DNA from: Rickettsiales bacterium
Lineage (GTDB): Bacteria; Pseudomonadota; Alphaproteobacteria; Rickettsiales; UBA3002
Assembly: GCA_002725445.1 (NCBI GenBank)
Contig: PBPD01000093.1
Location: 1-7,539, forward strand
Reading direction: 5' to 3'
DNA: 7,539 bases
Position numbers and translations under genes: made by a program. Under the pieces are notes generated by a model, which did not search any database, was not told the origin of the DNA, and worked only from the letters and a program-made list of their open reading frames with translations. Position 1 is the stretch's first letter. Every line of letters starts with the position of its first letter. Below are positions 1 through 4,391 of the stretch, in pieces.

Positions 1-1198
1 CAACTTCTTCAACGCGATGTCTGAAGAGCAATACATGGTGAATGGCTATAAAGCGACTCTGAGCTCGGAAACCGATTACGGTTTGTTTGCCGCTAAGCTG
101 TACCATAACAATACCGATATCGATTATGACTACCCGCTGGGAGGTCAACCAACCTTGAGCCCGTTTGTTTCGCGCAACAAAATTACTGTGGCCGAACTGA
201 GTCATGTATTCAAGCTGGGCAGCGATCATACATTCCGCGTGTTGGGTGAATATCGCACCAACCAGAACAACACACTGCCTGCAAGCCTTGGCACCGTAGA
301 ATATGACGTCTACTCTGCAGGTGGTCTGTGGGACTGGAAAATCAGCGACAAGCTGAGCATGTCGCACGCATTGCGTTATTCCAGCCTTGGTCTGGAGCGC
401 AGCGGCAATTCGGTGGCCTACAGCAACAGCCAGTTTGATACGTCGATCGATGAGCTGAGTGTGAACAGTGGTCTGGTCTATAAAATGACCGACGTGGACA
501 CTTTCCGCTTAATGTACTCGCGTGGTATCGATATTCCAAGTCTGGTTGAATTCGGTCTGGAATCACCTTTGGCACCAGGCGTCAACCTGCTGGGTGACCC
601 AACTGCAGAGCCATCTGTGGTTAACCACTATGAAGCCAACTACGAGCACAATTTCGTAGAGTATGACACGAAAGCTAAAATTGCTGTGTTCTATCAGGAC
701 GCTAACGATCTGCAGTCGGTGTACGACACCCAGACTGCTATCGCACAAGGCCAGATCCCTGTACTGTTTGGCAATTACTTAAGCAGCGAAGTGTATGGTG
801 GTGAGATCGACCTGAAAGGTAACCTGCACGAGAATTGGAGCTGGGGTCTGAATTACAGCCTGGCACTGATTGATGATGATGTTGCCGATCCAAGCATTAT
901 CACCCAATACGAAGACCGCAACAGCACGCATATTGCCAATGCAATGCTTGGCTATGCAAATGGCCCATGGACAGGTGATTTGCTGCTGAACTACGCATCG
1001 CAGTATGATCAGGTGCGCGGCGGAACTCTGAACAGCTATGGTGATGTATTCACCCTGAACAGTAAGGTGAGCTATGATGTCAACGAAGACATCCGTCTCA
1101 GCCTGACTGGTATCAGCATGCTGGATGACAATGCCGATCAAGGCCCAGGCCTGGAGGCAGAACGTCAGATCTTTGCGACGGTAAGCTATAGCTTCTAA
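1..1198 (+). CDS. TonB-dependent outer-membrane receptor, C-terminal part (5' end outside window)
   Basis: The reading frame is open from base 2 with no start codon needed, so this is the C-terminal 398 residues of a longer protein; the signal peptide, TonB box and plug domain lie upstream. What is visible is an alternating aromatic/polar pattern typical of transmembrane beta-barrel strands, with no hydrophobic helices and no cysteine. The stretch around residues 165-215 (LMYSRGIDIPSLVEFG, then EPSVVNHYEANYEHNF) and the later YGGEIDLKGN segment match the barrel signature of TonB-dependent receptors, in which an E-x-S/E-x-HYE segment precedes the last strands. The protein ends in SYSF; a terminal phenylalanine is the usual recognition signal for the BAM assembly machinery. 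Receptors of this class take up ferric siderophores, cobalamin or other large ligands using TonB energy. The ligand cannot be told from the barrel alone. A terminator follows closely, so it is the last gene of its transcript. Confidence 0.9.
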   Translation, partial: NFFNAMSEEQYMVNGYKATLSSETDYGLFAAKLYHNNTDIDYDYPLGGQPTLSPFVSRNKITVAELSHVFKLGSDHTFRVLGEYRTNQNNTLPASLGTVEYDVYSAGGLWDWKISDKLSMSHALRYSSLGLERSGNSVAYSNSQFDTSIDELSVNSGLVYKMTDVDTFRLMYSRGIDIPSLVEFGLESPLAPGVNLLGDPTAEPSVVNHYEANYEHNFVEYDTKAKIAVFYQDANDLQSVYDTQTAIAQGQIPVLFGNYLSSEVYGGEIDLKGNLHENWSWGLNYSLALIDDDVADPSIITQYEDRNSTHIANAMLGYANGPWTGDLLLNYASQYDQVRGGTLNSYGDVFTLNSKVSYDVNEDIRLSLTGISMLDDNADQGPGLEAERQIFATVSYSF

Positions 1199-1217
1199 GC
1201 AAAGCGCATAAAGTAAG

Positions 1218-1248
1218 AAAGCCGCTCCTTTGTGGGCGGCTTTTTTTA
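1218..1248 (+). terminator. Intrinsic terminator of the TonB-dependent receptor gene
   Basis: A GC-rich hairpin (GCCGC at 1221-1225 pairing with GCGGC at 1236-1240, extended by flanking A/T pairs) is followed directly by a run of seven T. It begins about 20 bases after the receptor stop codon, the standard position for a Rho-independent terminator. Confidence 0.85.
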
Positions 1249-1311
1249 TGTCTAACTGATACGCAAACGAGCCTTTTTTAGGGCGCGTGCGCTCATCTTC
1301 GACAACATTAC

Positions 1312-1339
1312 TTGATTATCTGCGCGATATTTGCTTAAT
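1312..1339 (+). promoter_or_regulatory. Putative promoter in front of the truncated tRNA-Ser copy
   Basis: TTGATT (1312-1317) and CTTAAT (1334-1339) are spaced by 16 bases, and a TG lies immediately before the second element. This is a modest match to a sigma-70 type promoter. The same elements occur at the same distance before the intact tRNA gene, which is the main support. Transcription would begin around 1346. Confidence 0.4.
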
Positions 1340-1358
1340 GGGGATTCCTGTTTTTGCG

Positions 1359-1388
1359 CAAGAGGTGGCCGAGTGGTCGAAGGCGCAC
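1359..1388 (+). pseudogene. Truncated tRNA-Ser: 5' fragment (acceptor 5' strand, D arm, start of anticodon stem)
   Basis: Thirty bases align without gaps to the first 30 bases of the intact tRNA-Ser at 1491-1520, with 28 identical. The complete D arm (GCC, loop, GGC) is present. The first two acceptor bases are changed from GG to CA, and the sequence leaves the tRNA after the first three bases of the anticodon stem (CAC). The anticodon, variable arm, T arm and 3' end are all missing, so no functional tRNA can be made. It is preceded by the same promoter-like region as the intact gene and followed within three bases by a terminator-like hairpin. It could therefore be a dead fragment or a short transcribed RNA. 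Confidence 0.8.
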
Positions 1389-1390
1389 AT

Positions 1391-1412
1391 GGCTCGTCCA
1401 CGAGCCTTTTTT
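1391..1412 (+). terminator. Perfect terminator-like hairpin directly after the tRNA-Ser 5' fragment
   Basis: GGCTCGT (1391-1397) and ACGAGCC (1400-1406) are perfect reverse complements separated by two bases; in RNA the stem would be six or seven pairs with a four- or two-base loop. Six T (1407-1412) follow directly. The 3' arm and T-run are also the first bases of repeat unit 2. Unit 1 starts with the same ACGAGCC plus T6 but lacks the matching left arm, so only this copy can form the hairpin. Confidence 0.7.
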
Positions 1413-1444
1413 AAGGCGCGTGCGCTTATCTTCGACAACATTAC

Positions 1445-1472
1445 TTGATTATCTGCGCGATATTTGCTTAAT
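1445..1472 (+). promoter_or_regulatory. Putative promoter of tRNA-Ser(GGA)
   Basis: TTGATT (1445-1450), a 16-base spacer and CTTAAT (1467-1472) with an upstream TG, about 19 bases before the mature tRNA 5' end. It is a moderate sigma-70 match supported by its position and by exact conservation in the tandem copy. A short 5' leader would be removed by RNase P. Confidence 0.45.
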
Positions 1473-1490
1473 GGGGATTCCTGTTTTTGC

Positions 1491-1579
<89 letters not shown>

Positions 1580-1580
<1 letters not shown>

Positions 1581-1620
1581 TAATTAAGGGCAGCCTTTTT
1601 TTGGGGCTGCCCTTAATTAT
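1580..1620 (+). terminator. Perfect 16-bp inverted repeat abutting the tRNA-Ser 3' end, terminator-like
   Basis: Fifteen bases at 1581-1595 (TAATTAAGGGCAGCC) are the exact reverse complement of 1605-1619, and A1580/T1620 add a sixteenth pair. The loop is TTTTTTTGG. The hairpin starts at the last base of the tRNA CCA end, where a tRNA terminator would be expected. Unusually, the T-run is in the loop rather than after the stem, so it is not a classical terminator. It may end transcription weakly or guide 3' processing of the tRNA precursor. Confidence 0.55.
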
Positions 1621-1624
1621 TTGT

Positions 1625-1750
1625 GGAAAGCGGATGAGAACCCGAGCAGAGGGTTCGACAAATAGCTTAATGAGTTCAAGCATAGCGTAGAACGAATTTA
1701 GCGTTTGCAACGAGAAGCGCTGCTTCGAGATAATCCCTCTCTCTCCGCCA
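1625..1750 (+). other. Structured tRNA-3'-end-like element (possible small RNA or degenerate tRNA)
   Basis: This stretch ends with a copy of the tRNA-Ser 3' end, including discriminator G and CCA. A T-arm-like 5' strand (GAGGGTTCGA, 1649-1658, identical to tRNA bases 1553-1562) is separated from its partner by 73 extra bases. Those bases fold into two hairpins, 1659-1707 and 1711-1729. Both contain a tandem 5'-GA/5'-GA mismatch pair (1672-1673 with 1694-1695; 1712-1713 with 1727-1728). AGAGGG (1648-1653) can pair with CCCTCT (1735-1740) to close a three-way junction. GGAAAG (1625-1630) can pair with CTCTCC (1741-1746) with one mismatch, like an acceptor stem. A competing hairpin is GAACCC (1638-1643) with GGGTTC (1651-1656). 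It is not a normal tRNA: no anticodon arm is visible. Whether it is transcribed is unknown. It may be a repeat derived from tRNA-Ser. Confidence 0.55.
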
Positions 1751-1770
1751 TTCATATAAAAATGAGATGA

Positions 1771-1784
1771 GCGCCAACAGGCGC
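1771..1784 (-). terminator. Weak hairpin downstream of the RatA/Coq10-family gene
   Basis: GCGCC (1771-1775) pairs with GGCGC (1780-1784) around an AACA loop, five bases past the stop codon of the minus-strand gene. On the minus strand the nearest T-run (1759-1763) lies several bases beyond the stem, so as a Rho-independent terminator it is imperfect. Confidence 0.35.
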
Positions 1785-1788
1785 CTTA

Positions 1789-2250
1789 TTACTCTGCACC
1801 ATCACCATAAAGCACATCAGCACGCTCGCTAAACGCATTCACCATTTTCATAGTGGCACGGTCAAATAAGGTGCCGATGAGTGCATCCAGAATGCGAGAC
1901 TTGAACGCGAAATCCACCTCGAAATGAATTTCCGTTCCACCATCTTTTTGCGGAGTAAACTTCCAGTAATTATTAAGATGCTTAAAAGGCCCACGCAGCA
2001 ATTCGACCTTTATTTCGGCGCTATCGTCAGGTGTAGCCTGCGGCGTCAGATGCACACGGGACGCATAGGTTTCGCACATATGCTTAAAACAAATCACTAA
2101 TTCCGCATCAAAATAATCATTCCCGCGTTTGAGAATGCGTGCCGCGCGACACCACGGCAGAAACTCTGGGTAACGCTCAACATCAGCCACCATGTGGTAG
2201 AGTTGCGTTACTTGATAGGGAGAGTGCTGTGTGTCCTTATGAGCGGGCAT
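1789..2250 (-). CDS. RatA/Coq10-family START-like protein
   Basis: The 153-residue product matches the Coq10/RatA family over its whole length. The family N-terminus, with a short charged lead-in then DVERYPEFLPWC, is at residues 23-34. GPFKHLNNYW follows at 87-96, and a C-terminal amphipathic helix (SRILDALIGTLFDRATMKMVNAFSERA) spans about 118-144. This fold forms a hydrophobic cavity. Mitochondrial Coq10 and alphaproteobacterial homologues bind ubiquinone, while the E. coli member RatA was described as blocking 30S-50S subunit association. The family name alone does not settle the role, and no antitoxin partner gene is adjacent, so a lipid- or quinone-binding role seems likelier. The start chosen matches the usual MPxH family beginning; no strong ribosome binding site is visible. 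In alphaproteobacteria this gene often lies next to lipA; here a gene on the opposite strand lies between them. Confidence 0.88.
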   Translation of the reverse strand: MPAHKDTQHSPYQVTQLYHMVADVERYPEFLPWCRAARILKRGNDYFDAELVICFKHMCETYASRVHLTPQATPDDSAEIKVELLRGPFKHLNNYWKFTPQKDGGTEIHFEVDFAFKSRILDALIGTLFDRATMKMVNAFSERADVLYGDGAE

Positions 2251-2274
2251 ATTTAACGGTGTATTAGCTTATAT

Positions 2275-2303
2275 AGATTAATATATGGGGTGTATTATCC
2301 CAA
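2275..2303 (-). promoter_or_regulatory. Putative promoter of the RatA/Coq10-family gene
   Basis: On the minus strand TTGGGA (2298-2303) and TAATCT (2275-2280) are separated by exactly 17 bases, each matching four of six sigma-70 consensus positions. The expected start point would leave a leader of roughly 18 bases before the ATG at 2250. The surrounding divergent intergenic region (2251-2331) is AT-rich. Confidence 0.35.
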
Positions 2304-2331
2304 CAACAACAGAGAATAAAGGATAAAGCAG

Positions 2332-2751
2332 ATGACAACGGCTATTTCTGAAGAAATGCGCGATCGTATTGTAAGCGCACACCCAAACAATGAAGAGCTG
2401 CGTGGCATGGTAAATATTTTAGAGGCCACCCAGCTGGAAAACCTGAATGCTGTGCAACAAACCATGATGTATGGCGCAGTGGATGCCGTCCATAAAATAT
2501 TACTCGTGCCTGCGCTACAGGAAATGCAGGCATCGCTGGGAGAAGTGAAAGACATTGGCGGCACTCGTGTGCGTGAAACAGGCGATGGCGTCGCGCGCCC
2601 CGACTTTGGCGGCAAAATTAATGTACCTGAAGGCGAAACCGCAGCGCAAACCTTGCTGTCGGATTTCGGAAACATGACCGATGAGCGTTTCGCTCAGGCT
2701 GGACTGCAGGCGCCTACGCAAGCACGTCGCTTTGGTGGCGTAGAACGCTAA
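2332..2751 (+). CDS. Uncharacterised 139-residue protein
   Basis: I do not recognise this protein. The frame is supported by a purine-rich ribosome binding site (AAAGGA, 2318-2323) eight bases before the ATG, by a snug fit between its neighbours, and by balanced, soluble-looking composition; the opposite-strand frame is serine-rich and looks like a shadow. Residues 1-75 are predicted by eye to be helical and acidic, with a mildly hydrophobic segment (AVHKILLVPALQEM, about 51-64). The C-terminal half is rich in glycine and charged residues (IGGTRVRETGDGVARPDFGGK, then a DFGNMTDERFAQAG segment) and may be partly disordered. There is no signal peptide, membrane span, cysteine or recognisable catalytic motif, so a cytosolic role is inferred. 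It is transcribed divergently from the RatA/Coq10 gene and converges on lipA, with 21 bases between the two stop codons. Confidence 0.75.
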   Translation: MTTAISEEMRDRIVSAHPNNEELRGMVNILEATQLENLNAVQQTMMYGAVDAVHKILLVPALQEMQASLGEVKDIGGTRVRETGDGVARPDFGGKINVPEGETAAQTLLSDFGNMTDERFAQAGLQAPTQARRFGGVER

Positions 2752-2772
2752 CGCTTCAAAATTATTAGGCAG

Positions 2773-3699
2773 TTACTTTGCACTCGCCAGCTGCTTTTCG
2801 CGGTTGGTGCGCATTTGCTCAAAGTCATCGCCCGCATGGTATGACGAACGGGTGAGAGGACTGGACGCCACCATCAGGAAACCTTTTACTTTCGCCATAC
2901 GTTTGTAATATTCAAACTCGTCCGGCGTGACATAACGATCAACCGGCGCATGGCGCGGCGTTGGCTGCAGATATTGTCCGATCGTGATGAAATCCACCTC
3001 GGCTGAGCGCAAATCATCCATCACCTGCAGCACTTCTTCTTTGCTCTCACCCAAGCCCACCATCAAACCAGATTTGGTGAAGACAGAGGGATTGATCTCT
3101 TTAACCTGCTGCAAAATCTTCAGGCTGTGGAAGTAGCGTGCGCCCGGACGAATCGTGCGGTAAAGCCGTGGCACAGTTTCGATATTGTGGTTGAATACAT
3201 CCGGCTTCGACTCTGCGATAATTTCCACAGCGCCCGGCTTTTTCTGAAAATCAGGGGTAAGAATCTCAACCGTAGTATCCGGCGCAGTATGGCGCAGGCG
3301 CATAATACATTCGGCAAAATGCTGCGCACCGCCATCGGGCAAATCATCACGGTCCACCGAGGTGATCACGACATGCTTTAAACCTAATTCGCCGACCGCT
3401 TTGGCTAGATTTTCAGGCTCATGTGGATCAAGTAGGTTTGGCACACCGGTTTTTACATTACAGAACGCGCAGGCACGGGTGCAGGTGTCACCCAGAATCA
3501 TGACCGTCGCATGCCCCTGATTCCAGCATTCGCCGATGTTAGGGCAGGCCGCTTCTTCGCACACAGTGTGCAGGCTTTGCTCACGCATCAGCTTGCGCGT
3601 TTCTTCATACCCCTTCGATGTCGGCGCTTTCACACGGATCCAATCCGGTTTTGGCAGCTTTTTATCGTCTTTTTCTTTGAGGTTATGTACTTCAGCCAT
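2773..3699 (-). CDS. lipA: Lipoyl synthase (radical SAM enzyme)
   Basis: LipA inserts two sulfur atoms into octanoyl groups attached to lipoyl domains (pyruvate and 2-oxoglutarate dehydrogenases, glycine cleavage H protein), using S-adenosylmethionine and two iron-sulfur clusters in the cytosol. Both cluster signatures are intact. The auxiliary-cluster cysteines are C47, C52 and C58 (CEEAACPNIGEC). The radical-SAM cluster cysteines are C73, C77 and C80 (CTRACAFC). The C-terminal RSSYHAG motif (from residue 284) supplies the serine ligand known for the auxiliary cluster. The length, 308 residues, is normal. I chose the ATG at 3699 (MAEVHNLK). A TTG at 3711 in the same frame would add four residues (312 aa); neither start has a strong ribosome binding site, though GGGT lies six bases before the ATG. 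lipB, its usual partner for the octanoyl transfer step, is not in the window. Confidence 0.96.
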   Translation of the reverse strand: MAEVHNLKEKDDKKLPKPDWIRVKAPTSKGYEETRKLMREQSLHTVCEEAACPNIGECWNQGHATVMILGDTCTRACAFCNVKTGVPNLLDPHEPENLAKAVGELGLKHVVITSVDRDDLPDGGAQHFAECIMRLRHTAPDTTVEILTPDFQKKPGAVEIIAESKPDVFNHNIETVPRLYRTIRPGARYFHSLKILQQVKEINPSVFTKSGLMVGLGESKEEVLQVMDDLRSAEVDFITIGQYLQPTPRHAPVDRYVTPDEFEYYKRMAKVKGFLMVASSPLTRSSYHAGDDFEQMRTNREKQLASAK

Positions 3700-3779
3700 G
3701 ATGTTACCCAATGCTCGTCTACTTCTATTGCGCGCACCCTAACCAAAACACACAGGCTTTGCCAGTGAATTTAGGGGGT

Positions 3780-3803
3780 TTGCAGCGCATTCAATGCTTG
3801 CAA
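3780..3803. promoter_or_regulatory. Interrupted palindrome overlapping the rpoZ -35 region (possible operator)
   Basis: The arms are TTGCA-gc-GCATT (3780-3791) and AATGC-t-TGCAA (3793-3803), symmetric around C3792 apart from one unequal spacer base. The right arm contains the proposed rpoZ -35 hexamer. The site lies in the 161-base gap between the divergent lipA and rpoZ genes and could bind a dimeric regulator or fold as a hairpin. No specific regulator can be named. Confidence 0.4.
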
Positions 3804-3826
3804 TAGTGTATTATATGCGATATTAA
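3798..3826 (+). promoter_or_regulatory. Putative rpoZ promoter
   Basis: TTGCAA (3798-3803) and TATTAA (3821-3826) are spaced by 17 bases, each with four of six consensus matches. The start point would lie near 3833, leaving a short leader that carries a strong ribosome binding site (AAGGAG, 3846-3851) nine bases before the ATG at 3861. Confidence 0.55.
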
Positions 3827-3860
3827 ACCCCACTTTCCAAGGAAAAAGGAGTTATAGCCG

Positions 3861-4274
3861 ATGGCTCGCGTCACCGTAGAAGATTGCATCAGAACTATCC
3901 CAAACCGCTTTGAGCTAGTAATCACCGCTGCTCAGCGTGCAAAACAAATTTCGTCAGGCGTTCCCCTGACCGTTGACCGCGACAACGATAAAGACTCCGT
4001 TGTGTCGCTGCGTGAAATTGCAGACGAGACCATCGATCTGGATCAGGTGCGGGAAGAAATGGTGCAAAGCTTCCAACGCCAACAAGGCTTTGATCCACAT
4101 GATCGCATCGAAGACGATGCTCCTTCCGCAAGCGATTCGAAAGACGCTGCAAGCGAGGCATTTGCCGAAGCACAAGCGCAGGCACCTGAAGGCGCTGCTG
4201 AAGAGCAGAGCGAAGGTGCAGGATTCGCTGGCGGTTTGTCGTTCATCGAAGACAATGTCGAAGTAGACGACTAA
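3861..4274 (+). CDS. rpoZ: DNA-directed RNA polymerase omega subunit
   Basis: Omega helps assembly and stability of RNA polymerase by clamping the beta' subunit, and in several bacteria forms part of a ppGpp-binding site. The N-terminal 60 residues carry the family signature: MARVTVEDC, then PNRFELVITAAQRAKQI, then LTVDRDNDKDSVVSLREIA. The N-terminus follows a strong ribosome binding site, so the start is secure. At 137 residues it is long for the family: beyond about residue 85 there is a low-complexity tail rich in Ala, Glu, Asp, Ser and Gln, probably disordered. Alphaproteobacterial omega proteins often have such acidic extensions. The gene lies 117 bases upstream of rsh, a recurrent pairing that places an RNA polymerase subunit next to the ppGpp synthetase/hydrolase. 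Confidence 0.96.
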   Translation: MARVTVEDCIRTIPNRFELVITAAQRAKQISSGVPLTVDRDNDKDSVVSLREIADETIDLDQVREEMVQSFQRQQGFDPHDRIEDDAPSASDSKDAASEAFAEAQAQAPEGAAEEQSEGAGFAGGLSFIEDNVEVDD

Positions 4275-4309
4275 GCCACACTTTCTTAGATTTTTTCTTT
4301 TGTCGCGCT

Positions 4310-4330
4310 AAGCCGCTTGGAAAGCGGTTT
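4310..4330 (+). terminator. Hairpin between rpoZ and rsh (weak terminator or attenuator)
   Basis: AAGCCGCTT (4310-4318) and AAGCGGTTT (4322-4330) form a nine-pair stem with one G-T wobble and a GGA loop. Only three T belong to the stem end and no T-run follows, while a T-rich stretch (4281-4301) precedes it. It may reduce readthrough from rpoZ into rsh rather than stop it. Confidence 0.35.
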
Positions 4331-4339
4331 CAAAGCGTG

Positions 4340-4367
4340 TTGCTCTGCACTATATTGAGTGTATGAA
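4340..4367 (+). promoter_or_regulatory. Weak putative promoter of rsh
   Basis: TTGCTC (4340-4345) and TATGAA (4362-4367) are separated by 16 bases; matches to consensus are three and four of six. Its position, after the hairpin and 24 bases before the rsh start, is suitable, but the sequence match alone is weak. Confidence 0.25.
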
Positions 4368-4391
4368 CCTATTATCTGTAAGGCGATATAC

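Noticed and set aside
1625..1750. tmRNA (ssrA) or one of its two-piece forms
   Set aside because: GGGTTCGACA resembles the tmRNA 5' motif and the segment ends in CCA, but there is no tag reading frame and no pseudoknots, and alphaproteobacterial two-piece tmRNA has the opposite order of parts.
1789..2250. Calling the RatA-like gene one half of a toxin-antitoxin pair
   Set aside because: No small partner gene accompanies it, and the family in alphaproteobacteria is better explained as Coq10-like. The name reflects the E. coli homologue only.
2295..2675. A 126-codon minus-strand frame opposite the uncharacterised gene
   Set aside because: It is very rich in serine and cysteine with no ribosome binding site, while the plus strand has a good one and balanced composition.
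4359..4391. An upstream ATG giving an rsh product 11 residues longer
   Set aside because: The extra residues do not belong to the family, and the ATG at 4392 has a better-placed ribosome binding site and the usual MIRQHEL start.
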